Shown here in pieces: positions 50,060-58,979 of a DNA stretch of 64,000 nucleotides (position 1 is the first letter of the stretch; every line of letters starts with the position of its first letter). The notes beneath the pieces are model-generated. The model saw only the letters and a list, made by a program, of their open reading frames with translations, ran no database searches and was not told the DNA's origin. The stretch covers positions 175,741 to 239,740 of the forward strand of contig JAHDGK010000001.1 of assembly GCA_020627685.1 (NCBI GenBank). The letters are read 5' to 3'. The stretch comes from Granulosicoccus sp. Lineage in GTDB: Bacteria > Pseudomonadota > Gammaproteobacteria > Granulosicoccales > Granulosicoccaceae. The position numbers and the translations under genes were made by a program.

Positions 50060-51055
50060 ATGTCGTTGTCCATAGAAGATTGCCGTTCGCTGGTCGCTCA
50101 AGGCATGGAGCGTGTAGATGAACTCATCCGACTCCGATTAAGCTCGGACGTCGTACTGATTAATCAGTTGTCTGCCTACATCATTGGTAGCGGTGGGAAG
50201 CGATTACGTCCGCAACTTGTGCTGCTAGCTGCTGCTGCCTGCGGATTAGACAGTGAAGAGACTGAAGAGAGTGCAAAGAATCCGGTAACCGTCGCTGCCA
50301 TTATTGAATTTATCCATACTGCGACATTGCTTCATGATGATGTCGTCGATGCATCGGATCTGCGCCGAGGTCAGGACACCGCCAATTCCGTTTGGGGAAA
50401 CGAAGCGGCTGTATTGGTTGGTGACTTTTTGTATTCCCGTGCCTTCGAGATGATGGTGGATGTTCACAGTCTGGACGTCATGAGCATCTTAGCGACGACG
50501 ACCAATCGAATTGCAGAAGGCGAAGTCATGCAGCTGTTGAATGTTAATGAGCCTGACATAACCGAAGCGCAATACATTGAGGTTATCCAGGCGAAAACAG
50601 CTCGGCTTTTTCAAGCGGCAACCGAGTTAGGCGCGGTGCTTGCCGGTCAGCCCAGTGAAGTTCGACTAGCATTGGCAAGTTACGGTATGCACTTAGGGAC
50701 AGCGTTTCAAATTGCTGACGATGTCCTCGACTATCAAAGTGATAGCGGCACCATGGGAAAAAATATAGGTGACGATTTGGGCGAGGGAAAAACAACCTTG
50801 CCTTTAATTTATGCCATGCGTGATGGAGACAGTGCGCAGGCAGCTTTAGTTGCTGACGCCATTCGTCAAGGCGGTCTTGATCAATTGGCGGCCGTGATGG
50901 AGGTCGTCAGCAAGACAGATGCATTGGCAAAATCTATTCATCGGGCCAGCGAAAGTGCAGATGCAGCGGTAGAGGCTTTATCGGTAATACCGCAATCCAA
51001 GCATCGGGATGCTTTGGCTCGAATTGCTCGTTATTCAGTTGAGCGTTTGTACTAA
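50060..51055 (+). CDS. ispB: Octaprenyl diphosphate synthase (polyprenyl synthase)
   Basis: 331 residues. The two Asp-rich motifs are LLHDDVVDASDLRRG (about 93-107) and FQIADDVLDYQSD (about 217-229), as in IspB. It builds the ubiquinone side chain from FPP and IPP. GSGGKRLRPQLVLLAA is the usual IPP-binding block. The start is the ATG at 50060. The stop overlaps that of the convergent protease gene by four bases. Chain length is inferred from the closest known family and context (opposite rplU), not proven. Confidence 0.92.
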   Translation: MSLSIEDCRSLVAQGMERVDELIRLRLSSDVVLINQLSAYIIGSGGKRLRPQLVLLAAAACGLDSEETEESAKNPVTVAAIIEFIHTATLLHDDVVDASDLRRGQDTANSVWGNEAAVLVGDFLYSRAFEMMVDVHSLDVMSILATTTNRIAEGEVMQLLNVNEPDITEAQYIEVIQAKTARLFQAATELGAVLAGQPSEVRLALASYGMHLGTAFQIADDVLDYQSDSGTMGKNIGDDLGEGKTTLPLIYAMRDGDSAQAALVADAIRQGGLDQLAAVMEVVSKTDALAKSIHRASESADAAVEALSVIPQSKHRDALARIARYSVERLY

Positions 51056-52692
51056 GCAATCCTGAGTCTGGCAAGTGTTGCCGGTGTCAGTAATAAAAGT
51101 AGGCTTAGTAATCCGAAGGGTCCGATACTCCCAATACCTGCACTGCCTCCCGAGCTGACACTTTGGCTTTCATCATCATTGGCGGCTAAGGCATTAGCGC
51201 TGGATGTGCGGGCATTAAAGTCAATTTGAACAGCAGCTTTATTGTTTTCATCATTTGTATCCATGAACTGGCTATGCTGAAGCTCACCGTTTATTTGGGC
51301 GGGGTCGGCATTTGCATATTGCACGGTTACGGTTGCACTACTCGTGCTGTATAGACCGATATTGCCATGATCGCAGCTTAAGGTTATGCCGGATAGGCGA
51401 CAGCCGGCGCTCAAGGATGACAGTTGGACGCTTGAAGGAAATTCAGTAACGCTGGTTACATTTCTGGCTACTCGTGATGTGTCCCAGTTTGTTGCAGAAA
51501 TAATTACGTCCTGTTCGAAGAGGTTGTCGCCCGGTGTTGAAATAATACTCATCGATAGTTCGATGTTTTCCGCAACACACGACGATGACAGAGCGGTTCT
51601 CATGGTTTCGATGCTGCAGTTTGAAAAGGTAGCCGTGGTGTTGTGTGAGAGTTCAGACCACATCACTTCGTTGCCTGTAATGGAAGTGTCTACAACGCAG
51701 CGTTGCTCATCATCGTGCACAGCGCCTAAGTTGTGCGCTATTTCATGAGCGCTTAAAAGCATGTTGTACGGGAAGGGGGTTGATACGCTGACATCGTAGC
51801 CGTCAGTTTGGCAAACCGTACCTATCCAACTAAGACCAATAGGTTGGCTAGGGTCGGAATTGCCGGTAAACAAATGAACTAAGGCAAGTTCGGAGTCAAG
51901 AACGTTATCATTGAGTCTATTAAGCCTGAACTCATTTAGCATTTCTTCTAAATCGCCAGAAAAGTCTCTTAACGGGTCGCTATCCGCGTTGTTGTGATAT
52001 CGATAACTTTCAATAGTTACTGCGAGTCCCAGTTGGTCTTGAAATAAACCGTCCACCCCGTTAATGATGCCAAGCGCTTTTGCTAACCCTCTGCCGTTAT
52101 GGTGTTCATCGTATTTGCTGTCGACAACGATACCGATCTTAATCGCCTTGTCTAAAGCGGGACCGCTGATGGCCTGGCCACTTACGGGAATTGCAGACTG
52201 AAATATCGCGCTGCGGGGTGATAGGTTCAAGCGTTGTGGGTGAGTACTTTCCAGAGGTACCAGTGCGTAACCGGTGAGCGGTGAATAGTGAAGATTGTAT
52301 AGGGCGCCGTTAACAAAGATATGCCCTGTAATAGATGCCGAATCGAGCGAGGGTTCTTCTACGCCAAATAGTTCTGTTTCGCTATTCAATCGAACCCATG
52401 AGCTCGTATTGTTGAGGACTGAACCACGGAAAAAAATGGGAAGATCAAGCAGGGCCGATTGCAAGGAATCGCTGTGATCCAGTAGGGAAATACGCTCAAG
52501 TTTTATAAGCCAGAGTTGATCATCACTTGCGACTTCAAGGATGTTGTTCTCTTTCAAGGCTAATTGAACGGGTGTGGTTACCTGTGCGAAATTATGACTG
52601 GCGGTATTAGCGTTAACCGGGAGCGCGAGCATCAGCGCCACCAGTAACAGTGGGTAAAGAAAAGATAAGCCTTTGTTGAGGACGACTGTCAT
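51052..52692 (-). CDS. Secreted reprolysin-like metalloprotease with GlyGly-CTERM-like tail
   Basis: 546 residues. A Sec signal peptide ends near residue 28. A propeptide-like region reaches about 180, then the catalytic domain (IKIGIVVDSKYDEHH...) holds the full metzincin zinc motif HEIAHNLGAVHDD (H316, E317, H320, H326) and a Met-turn candidate at M344, as in M12B/adamalysin proteases. Two Cys-containing beta domains follow. The C-terminus is SSGGSAGIGS, a hydrophobic helix (about 525-540) and Arg residues, like GlyGly-CTERM sorting tails cut by rhombosortase and often linked to type II secretion. Neither partner is in the window. Monocistronic. Confidence 0.85.
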   Translation of the reverse strand: MTVVLNKGLSFLYPLLLVALMLALPVNANTASHNFAQVTTPVQLALKENNILEVASDDQLWLIKLERISLLDHSDSLQSALLDLPIFFRGSVLNNTSSWVRLNSETELFGVEEPSLDSASITGHIFVNGALYNLHYSPLTGYALVPLESTHPQRLNLSPRSAIFQSAIPVSGQAISGPALDKAIKIGIVVDSKYDEHHNGRGLAKALGIINGVDGLFQDQLGLAVTIESYRYHNNADSDPLRDFSGDLEEMLNEFRLNRLNDNVLDSELALVHLFTGNSDPSQPIGLSWIGTVCQTDGYDVSVSTPFPYNMLLSAHEIAHNLGAVHDDEQRCVVDTSITGNEVMWSELSHNTTATFSNCSIETMRTALSSSCVAENIELSMSIISTPGDNLFEQDVIISATNWDTSRVARNVTSVTEFPSSVQLSSLSAGCRLSGITLSCDHGNIGLYSTSSATVTVQYANADPAQINGELQHSQFMDTNDENNKAAVQIDFNARTSSANALAANDDESQSVSSGGSAGIGSIGPFGLLSLLLLLTPATLARLRIA

Positions 52693-52802
52693 AACTGCAG
52701 TTTATCAGGCTCGTCTGTTGGTATGAGCTGTTTGGGTGGTCTTGTTATGACCGAATAGCAACCTGATGCAAGTACTTTGAACGAGGTCTGGTTTATGGCA
52801 AG

Positions 52803-53381
52803 TTAGTAAAGTGAGGAAACTTCCTTAAACTCAGTTTTGCCCGGTTTTACTGGCCATACGCTACAGTTCCCGATTGACGTTCTGACGAGTCGTAACGTGG
52901 GGAAGCCGACATCAGCTGTCATTCGCCTAACTTGCCGGTTTCTTCCTTGTTTCAATGTAATTTCAATCCAACTCGTGGGTATCGATTGCCGGACTCTGAT
53001 GGGCGGCTGACGCTGCCAAAGGTTCTCCGGTTCATCGACCTCGGTTGCGCTTATGGCTCTCGCCAACCCGTCTTTAAGCCGGACACCACGTCTTAACTTA
53101 AGTAAGGCGGCTGAGTTTATCTGCCCATCAACTTGAACGAGATATGTTTTGGGAAGTTTGAATTTCGGGTCGCTGATTTGTTGTTGCAACTTGCCATCGT
53201 TGGTCAGCAGCAACAGCCCTTCACTGTCTTTGTCCAATCTGCCAGCAGCATAATACCCGGGTGCTTGGATATAGTTTGCCAATGTGTCTCTTCCGCTCTC
53301 ATCGGTGAACTGACAAAGAACGCCAAATGGCTTGTTAAACAGTAATAATTTTGTTTCTGAGTCCTTAGATGATGCGCTCAT
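52803..53381 (-). CDS. rluE: 23S rRNA pseudouridine synthase, RluE type
   Basis: 192 residues from the ATG at 53381, which overlaps the previous stop as TAATG. The active-site block is AAGRLDKDSEGLLLLTNDG with catalytic Asp (D51), and KTYLVQVDG and GRNRQVRRMTADVGFPTLRLVRTSIG are RsuA/RluE-family blocks. There is no S4 domain, as expected for RluE, which modifies U2457 in E. coli 23S rRNA. It is the last gene of the rpmE-nuclease-exonuclease series. Confidence 0.88.
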   Translation of the reverse strand: MSASSKDSETKLLLFNKPFGVLCQFTDESGRDTLANYIQAPGYYAAGRLDKDSEGLLLLTNDGKLQQQISDPKFKLPKTYLVQVDGQINSAALLKLRRGVRLKDGLARAISATEVDEPENLWQRQPPIRVRQSIPTSWIEITLKQGRNRQVRRMTADVGFPTLRLVRTSIGNCSVWPVKPGKTEFKEVSSLY

Positions 53382-54262
53382 TAACAACTCGTTCTCTTCG
53401 CAATCCGGGTTGCCAGAGATTCTTCGAAGCCCAAATCGTACAACTCTGCGATTACGGTGTTCGTTTCTAGATCTTCTCTTCGACAGATATCGATGTCAGT
53501 AGGCAGGCGATCATCTTCAATTAGGCCTGTGAGTGAGCGTGCGAGGGAGATAGTTTGTTTGTTTTCGTAGAGGAGTCGACTTACTCTGGGCGCACCTCTG
53601 AATTTCATCATCGCGACCTCCCCCAAATTGGCAAGCAATGTATCTATATCACCCCATTTGTTGAGTAGTCGTGCAGAGGTTGTAGGTCCTACACCGGGCA
53701 CTCCCGGGATGTTGTCGCTTTTGTCACCGCTGAGCGCTAGCCAGTCTGCTATCTGTTCCGGGCGTACCTTGAAGCGTTTGTGTAGTTCGTTGTAATCAGA
53801 AATTGAACGACGCCCAAGATCCCAGTAGTGGTCATTGGGGGATACGAATTGAGCAAGGTCTTTATCACCACTGACAATAGTCACAGGAATATCTCGTAGC
53901 TGAGCTTGTTTGGCAAAGTGACCGATTACATCATCTGCTTCTACACGATCACTGCCTATCGTACGAAGTCCCAGAATGCCTGCAACTTTTTTACAGCGCG
54001 CGAACTGAGGAGCCAGATCTTCAGGCGCTGGAGGCCGTCCGGCTTTGTATTCCGGGAACAGCTGGTTGCGCACTCCTTGTCTGAAGCACTCATCGAAGGC
54101 GCAAACCATGTATTCAGGGCGATACGTTTCGATAATATGACAAAGGGTTTCGGTAAAACCTTGGACGGCGTTGTCCGGTTCGTCGAAACGATTCCTGGTG
54201 TCCACAGACAGAGTCTGCCAAGCGCGGAAAATATAGATGCTGGAATCGATCAGGTAAAGCAT
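53381..54262 (-). CDS. 5'-3' exonuclease / flap endonuclease (PolI N-terminal-like, Xni type)
   Basis: 293 residues, the PIN-like 5' nuclease domain without a polymerase. Metal-binding acidic residues appear in LIDSSIYIFRAW, AFDECFRQGVRNQLFPEYKAGR, EADDVIG, VSGDKDLAQFV and GDKSDNIPGVPGVGPTTSARLL; the last is the H3TH DNA-binding motif. It probably removes 5' flaps during repair or Okazaki fragment processing. It starts two bases after the thermonuclease stop and overlaps rluE by one base. Between E. coli Xni and a stand-alone PolI-type exonuclease I cannot decide. Confidence 0.88.
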   Translation of the reverse strand: MLYLIDSSIYIFRAWQTLSVDTRNRFDEPDNAVQGFTETLCHIIETYRPEYMVCAFDECFRQGVRNQLFPEYKAGRPPAPEDLAPQFARCKKVAGILGLRTIGSDRVEADDVIGHFAKQAQLRDIPVTIVSGDKDLAQFVSPNDHYWDLGRRSISDYNELHKRFKVRPEQIADWLALSGDKSDNIPGVPGVGPTTSARLLNKWGDIDTLLANLGEVAMMKFRGAPRVSRLLYENKQTISLARSLTGLIEDDRLPTDIDICRREDLETNTVIAELYDLGFEESLATRIAKRTSC

Positions 54263-54264
54263 GA

Positions 54265-55077
54265 TCAGTGTGAGAGTATTTTCAAGTTGGCTGGATGGCT
54301 TAATGTCACAACAGGTTTTCCGGCAGAACCACCGACCCAGCCGCGCAGCTCAACCTTTCTCCCGACAAGGTCCCGCACTGATTCGACCGTCGAATTCTTT
54401 ATACCGTACCAGTGCTGGTCAAATTTGACCGCTAAACCGTTTTTCAAAGTCATCTGGAGTTTGTTTTTCTTAAGCTCTACAGAAGTTACCACGGACGTAA
54501 TTAACTGAAAGCCTCTGTCTCGATGACTCAATACAGCTTTGTTGTTTTGCCATTTTCCCGGCGTTTGCCAAATTCCGATTCTGGCTTCCCTGGCTTGTGT
54601 CTCCGCAGTGTGAAACACCTCAAAGCACCTCGTGTTCGCGCCAACTGTGACAGCAAGTCCTAATCCTTGCTGAATGAGTTTCTGAGCGGCTATTGAACCA
54701 TCGGCTAGGACAAGATGGGCGAGGGTGCGCCCATGTCGGTCGAATTCATCATGACCGATTGCCAGCGTGATGGGTTTGCCGCCTATCAGGGTCTCTAGGC
54801 GCTGTGTCGCTATTTCTGCCCAGCGCTTATCAGGAGCGAAGCGGGCGTTGAGTTCCAGCGTGTTAACGCCAATCAGCCGGATGCGACGTCGATCGCGAAG
54901 CACGATGGTGTCTCCATCACTGACTCTTTCAACGGTGCCGAATTGCTTGGGTGCGTCTTGGAGGCAGCCGGGTACCGTCGTGAGGGCTGCGGCAGGGGAG
55001 AGTACGATTGCCTGCAAAAGCACGAAAAAAAGGCACCACAGTGGGTGCCTTTTCTCTGATCGTAGGCCAGTTTTCAC
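54265..55077 (-). CDS. Secreted thermonuclease (SNase-like)
   Basis: 270 residues from a GTG at 55077. The signal peptide has a basic start with KRH, then LWCLFFVLLQAIVLSPAAALT. The SNase fold (about 45-165) shows VSDGDTIVLRDRRRIRLIGVNTLELN with the metal Asp and catalytic Arg/Glu positions, and EFDRHGRTLAHLVL with the second Arg. A second domain fills the C-terminus. It should degrade nucleic acid in the periplasm or outside. Codons 9-18 also form the terminator hairpin of rpmE, and the ribosome site is weak, so expression is likely low or conditional. Confidence 0.88.
   Translation of the reverse strand: MKTGLRSEKRHPLWCLFFVLLQAIVLSPAAALTTVPGCLQDAPKQFGTVERVSDGDTIVLRDRRRIRLIGVNTLELNARFAPDKRWAEIATQRLETLIGGKPITLAIGHDEFDRHGRTLAHLVLADGSIAAQKLIQQGLGLAVTVGANTRCFEVFHTAETQAREARIGIWQTPGKWQNNKAVLSHRDRGFQLITSVVTSVELKKNKLQMTLKNGLAVKFDQHWYGIKNSTVESVRDLVGRKVELRGWVGGSAGKPVVTLSHPANLKILSH
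55025..55051 (-). terminator. Intrinsic terminator of rpmE, lying inside the thermonuclease gene
   Basis: On the minus strand AAGGCACC and GGTGCCTT form a perfect eight-base stem with a six-base loop and a run of seven T. It begins 71 bases after the rpmE stop and falls in codons 9-18 of the next gene. Confidence 0.88.
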
Positions 55078-55121
55078 CGACCCTATACTCGCATGGCCGA
55101 GATCGGCCCTGACGAGTGAAC

Positions 55122-55325
55122 TTATTTCGCGCCGTAACGACGACGGAATTTGTCCACCTGTCCTGCGGTATCCATAACCTTTTGCTTACCCGTGTAAAAA
55201 GGGTGGCAAGCGGAACAAACTTCGATACTCAGGTCACGACCTGCAGTAGAACCCGTTTCAAACGTGTTTCCGCAGCTACATGTGACTGTGATTTGTTTGT
55301 ATTCGGGATGGATTTCCGGTTTCAT
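55122..55325 (-). CDS. rpmE: 50S ribosomal protein L31, zinc-binding type
   Basis: 67 residues, starting [20 protein letters not shown]. Four cysteines (C16, C18, C37, C40) mark the zinc-containing C+ paralogue, expressed when zinc is sufficient. [12 protein letters not shown] is the family block. GGGAGG precedes the ATG by seven bases. A possible promoter (TTGCAA, 17 bases, TAGTAT on the minus strand) lies in 55357-55385. In E. coli rpmE is next to priA; here it is far from it. Confidence 0.96.
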   Translation of the reverse strand: MKPEIHPEYKQITVTCSCGNTFETGSTAGRDLSIEVCSACHPFYTGKQKVMDTAGQVDKFRRRYGAK

Positions 55326-55496
55326 AGCAACCTCCCGGTTATAAAAAATTGGAACCGGATACTAGGGCTATGAGCCGCAAATTGCAAGTGCCAGGATCAA
55401 GTAGTTTGCGAAATAGGCCGTTAAAGGAAGAGGTGGCGAGTACTTTTTCGCCCAAATACCTTTATTTCCTATGAACGATCCCTGTTGGATACGCCT

Positions 55497-56141
55497 ATGT
55501 TACTCAGAATCATGGCAAAACTGCTCTTAAAAGCCACATTTCCGCTTTTAATCATTGCCGGCTTGTTTACCTACGGTGTTTACATGAAAGGGGGAGATCC
55601 GTCCGCCATGTGGAAAAATGCGGGCTCCGGGATCGTCACCCAGTTTGGATCGCTGTTTTCCGGTGTGAAGGAGGACGCAGGACGAGCGGCTGCAACAGTG
55701 AGCCGAGCAGCTGAGGGTGGCTTGGGTGCCGTCGCACCGGGCGCGTCGTCTAGCCGCAAGGTCTTGACCTGGAAGGATGAAAACGGGGTCACGCATTTCG
55801 GGACTGTAGCCCCTGTTGGTGTTCAGTCAACAACAGTGAGCGTGAATCCTGATCAGAATGTTCTTGCTCCGGTCAAAGTGACTGAGGCGCCCCAAGTTGT
55901 GCAGAAAAGAGCGACTGACTCTGGAAGACGAGTTACAGAGTCGGCCTCAAGTGTCGGAATCGATACCTCTAGCGAGCAGGAAGAAGCAGGAAGTTATTCC
56001 GATCCTGCGGTGCAAGACGTCGCTGATCAGCTGGGAGGTGAGTTACCCGGTGTGGTGGGCAAGATTTTATCGTCTCAGTCTGGAGACGGTGCTGGTTCAG
56101 TTAACCCAAAGCAACTCATAAAAATGCTTCAGTCTCAATAG
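55497..56141 (+). CDS. Membrane-anchored protein with DUF4124-like motif
   Basis: 214 residues from the ATG at 55497 (GGA seven bases before); a TTG at 55485 is possible. One N-terminal membrane helix (about 6-27, LLLKATFPLLIIAGLFTYGVY) is followed by an Ala/Gly/Ser-rich stretch. VLTWKDENGVTHFGTVAP (about 85-103) resembles the core of DUF4124, a small domain common in proteobacterial envelope proteins. The rest is Ser/Val/Asp-rich and probably unstructured. Function unknown. It is alone, between divergent rpmE and convergent hemW. Confidence 0.6.
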   Translation: MLLRIMAKLLLKATFPLLIIAGLFTYGVYMKGGDPSAMWKNAGSGIVTQFGSLFSGVKEDAGRAAATVSRAAEGGLGAVAPGASSSRKVLTWKDENGVTHFGTVAPVGVQSTTVSVNPDQNVLAPVKVTEAPQVVQKRATDSGRRVTESASSVGIDTSSEQEEAGSYSDPAVQDVADQLGGELPGVVGKILSSQSGDGAGSVNPKQLIKMLQSQ

Positions 56142-56152
56142 GCTGGTGCGAC

Positions 56153-57436
56153 CTACTTCTTTACAAGGTTCAACGGGATAATCGGGTAACGTTTTTCTTC
56201 CATCGTTGATGATGTGCCAGGGTGGTTTGGCTGATTGGTCGGGGATTCCAAAAACAGTTCCAGTAAACTATTGAGCCAATTGATGCCTGTCGGTGTCGCC
56301 TTTAAATTCAACCCTTGCTGTTCCAGTAGACCTTTTTGTGTTGCCTCTTCAATGACACCTTGCCACGGTATGAGCGACGTGCCGGTGTGAAGTTCGAAAA
56401 GAGGGATGGGAAACCCTTCTATCAGACGCAAGGCATTCATCATGAATTCAAGCGCGCTATCGCTGGTTGGAATTGCAGTCTCGCCTCCAATGCGTTCGGC
56501 TTGAGAGCTGGCGGCAAGGTATTTTGCAGGGTGCTTGTGTTTCCAGCGGCGAACGATCTGACCGCTGTCAGCGGCGCTGATTTTTCCGTGTGCCCCCGCT
56601 CCAATGCCCAGATAGTCACCGAATTGCCAGTAGTTCATATTGTGCTGTGAACGATGCGGAGAGCCCTTTTGAGCCGAGCTGCGCGTATTGTCAATTCTTG
56701 CATAAGCCGAAATTTCGTAACGCTCGAAATGGTTTGTCGCTAATCGTTCAACAATCGCGTTTTGCATGTCAGCGCGTAAGTCATCATCGGGTCTCGCAGG
56801 TGGAAATCGAGCGAAAAGTGTATTGGGCTCCAAGGTCAATTCGTAACACGACAAATGTGTGGTTTGAAGAGAGAGTGCCTGATCTACATCGAGAAGCGCT
56901 GCCTCCAGGTTTTGTTCCGGCAGAGCGAACATCAGATCCAGATTAATTTCATCGAATCCTGCCTCGTGCGCAATTCCCACAGCACGGGTCGCTTCTTCTG
57001 CCGAATGGACTCTGCCTAGATTTTTAAGTGACTGTGAATTAAAGCTTTGTATTCCAATCGAAAGACGATTGATTCCTGACTTTCGGTACTCAGAAAAACG
57101 TGCTTGTTCAAAAGTTCCGGGATTTGCCTCCATGGTGACTTCCGCGTTGGGAGCGAGTCCTGTCAGTGCTCTAATACCACTCATCAGGCGATCTATTGCG
57201 GCAGCACTAAATAGGCTCGGAGTGCCGCCGCCTATAAATACGGAGTGCAAAGTGCGCCCCCAAACCGAGGGCATTTCCGCAGCAAGGTCTGCTAAGAGAG
57301 CGTCAACGTAGTTGTCTTCCGGGATGTCTCCACGAGCCTCGTGCGAGTTGAAGTCACAGTAAGGGCATTTTCGAACACACCACGGTATATGCACGTAAAG
57401 TGACAGCGGCGGGAGTTCAGTGAACTCGCGAACCAT
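56153..57436 (-). CDS. hemW: Radical SAM heme chaperone HemW
   Basis: 427 residues. The radical SAM cluster motif is CVRKCPYC (C20, C24, C27) in LYVHIPWCVRKCPYCDFNS. FIGGGTPSLFS and EANPGTF are SAM-binding blocks; a HemN C-terminal domain follows. It resembles oxygen-independent coproporphyrinogen oxidase but, like HemW, lacks the HemN N-terminal extension; HemW binds heme and delivers it to targets. A Pro/Thr-rich tail of about 30 residues extends beyond the usual end. rdgB lies five bases upstream. Confidence 0.92.
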   Translation of the reverse strand: MVREFTELPPLSLYVHIPWCVRKCPYCDFNSHEARGDIPEDNYVDALLADLAAEMPSVWGRTLHSVFIGGGTPSLFSAAAIDRLMSGIRALTGLAPNAEVTMEANPGTFEQARFSEYRKSGINRLSIGIQSFNSQSLKNLGRVHSAEEATRAVGIAHEAGFDEINLDLMFALPEQNLEAALLDVDQALSLQTTHLSCYELTLEPNTLFARFPPARPDDDLRADMQNAIVERLATNHFERYEISAYARIDNTRSSAQKGSPHRSQHNMNYWQFGDYLGIGAGAHGKISAADSGQIVRRWKHKHPAKYLAASSQAERIGGETAIPTSDSALEFMMNALRLIEGFPIPLFELHTGTSLIPWQGVIEEATQKGLLEQQGLNLKATPTGINWLNSLLELFLESPTNQPNHPGTSSTMEEKRYPIIPLNLVKK

Positions 57437-57441
57437 GCAGG

Positions 57442-58050
57442 CTATTTCGCTCTCGCGCTGAGCTGCTTAACCATCTCAGCGACGGCCTTGCCACGATGGC
57501 TCAGCTTGTTTTTGGTCTCAGGGCTCAATAGTGCTGTCGGGCTCATAGTGTCATGGTTGCAGAAAACAGGATCGTAACCGAAGCCGCCTTCACCTTCAGG
57601 CGCATGCAATATGTGCCCTTCCCAAGCACCTTCAGCGATGATGGGTGATGGGTCGAATTCATGGCGAAGGTAGACCACAACACTGCGAAATCGTGCGGTT
57701 CTCTGTGCATCCGCTAGTCCGTCAAGTTGCTCCAATAAAAATTCATAATTGGCGACGTCGCCGGAGCCTTTGCCATGTCGCTCTGCATGTCTTGCTGAGT
57801 ACAGGCCCGGCGCGCCTTTCAGGAAATCAACCTCAAGGCCGGAATCGTCTGCAATGGATGGCAGGCCCGATATTTTTGACGCATGTCTTGCTTTTAGCAG
57901 TGCATTCTCAACGAAGGTGTGGGCGGTTTCATCTACAGATGAAATTGAAAATTCCCCTTGGGCTACGACAACGAGCCCTAGGGGCGAAAGTAGCTCCTGA
58001 AGCTCCTTAATTTTGCCTGGATTGGCACTGGCGAACACGACCTGACTCAT
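57442..58050 (-). CDS. rdgB: dITP/XTP pyrophosphatase RdgB
   Basis: 202 residues from the ATG at 58050; a GTG at 58053 is also in frame. The Ham1 fold starts VVFASANPGKIKELQELL, then DDSGLEVDFLKGAPGLYSARHA, and GEGGFGYDPVFCN near the C-terminus are all conserved. It removes deaminated purine triphosphates such as dITP and XTP. The rph-rdgB-hemW order on one strand is typical of gammaproteobacteria. Confidence 0.96.
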   Translation of the reverse strand: MSQVVFASANPGKIKELQELLSPLGLVVVAQGEFSISSVDETAHTFVENALLKARHASKISGLPSIADDSGLEVDFLKGAPGLYSARHAERHGKGSGDVANYEFLLEQLDGLADAQRTARFRSVVVYLRHEFDPSPIIAEGAWEGHILHAPEGEGGFGYDPVFCNHDTMSPTALLSPETKNKLSHRGKAVAEMVKQLSARAK

Positions 58051-58099
58051 CACTTATAGTCTTCTCGAAGTGACACTTTGTATTTGATATACGCGTTGT

Positions 58100-58816
58100 C
58101 TAGGAGGAAAGTGCTGCTTTTTGAGCAGCGACTAGTTGTGTGACTCCGTGTTTGGCATGGTTCAGCATATCCTGAAGTTCTGTTTCTCTGAAAGCATGCC
58201 CCTCAGCAGTCCCCTGAATTTCAATGAAGCCACCGGCCTCATTCATCACCACATTCATGTCTGTCTCGGCGTTAGAGTCCTCGTCGTAGTCCAAGTCCAG
58301 TACAGCCTCGCCCCCGCAAATACCCACCGATATCGCAGCCACGTGGCCGTGTATAGGATTGCGTTTGATTTTTCTCTCTTTGATCAGCTGATCGACGGCA
58401 TCGCATAGCGAGACATAAGCACCGGTGATAGAAGCAGTTCGAGTGCCACCATCCGCCTGAAGGACGTCGCAGTCTATTGTGATTGTTCGTTCGCCAAGCG
58501 CTTCCAAATCAATCGCGGCTCTCAGAGAGCGCCCAATCAGTCTTTGAATTTCTTGCGTTCTACCGCTTTGCTTTCCAGCGGCAGCTTCGCGGCGAACTCG
58601 TGAATGGGTTGCTCCGGGCAACATGCCATATTCAGCAGTAACCCAACCGCTACCTGTGCCCTTGAGCCAAGGAGGTGTTCTATTGTCGATGCTCGCGGTG
58701 CACAGGACCTTAGTGTCGCCCATGGAGATAAGCGTAGATCCTGCAGCGTGTTTGGTGAATTGTCTTTGGAAAGACACTTCGCGTAGCTCGTCAGTGGCAC
58801 GTCCGCTGGGTCGCAT
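58100..58816 (-). CDS. rph: Ribonuclease PH
   Basis: 238 residues, complete. It trims tRNA 3' ends phosphorolytically. [55 protein letters not shown] and [23 protein letters not shown] contain the phosphate- and RNA-binding residues. The C-terminus is intact, unlike the E. coli K-12 frameshift allele. It is divergent from yicC, as in E. coli. Confidence 0.97.
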   Translation of the reverse strand: MRPSGRATDELREVSFQRQFTKHAAGSTLISMGDTKVLCTASIDNRTPPWLKGTGSGWVTAEYGMLPGATHSRVRREAAAGKQSGRTQEIQRLIGRSLRAAIDLEALGERTITIDCDVLQADGGTRTASITGAYVSLCDAVDQLIKERKIKRNPIHGHVAAISVGICGGEAVLDLDYDEDSNAETDMNVVMNEAGGFIEIQGTAEGHAFRETELQDMLNHAKHGVTQLVAAQKAALSS

Positions 58817-58979
58817 TGATGAATCCTTAGTTAGCTATATAAAAACAGGCAGCCCGTGTTGGGGCGCAGGGGCGGCAGAGTATACCGTCTCACGAGCGGT
58901 ATCATGCTATTTGTGCGCTGCCGTTGATGACTATCGTGTAAATTGGGCGTTAAATCACCACCTGAGAAAGCATCAAATT

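Noticed and set aside
58623-58979. N-terminal extension of yicC into rph
   Set aside because: It overlaps the divergent rph gene, and the family start MLRSMTAFGR fits the ATG at 58980.
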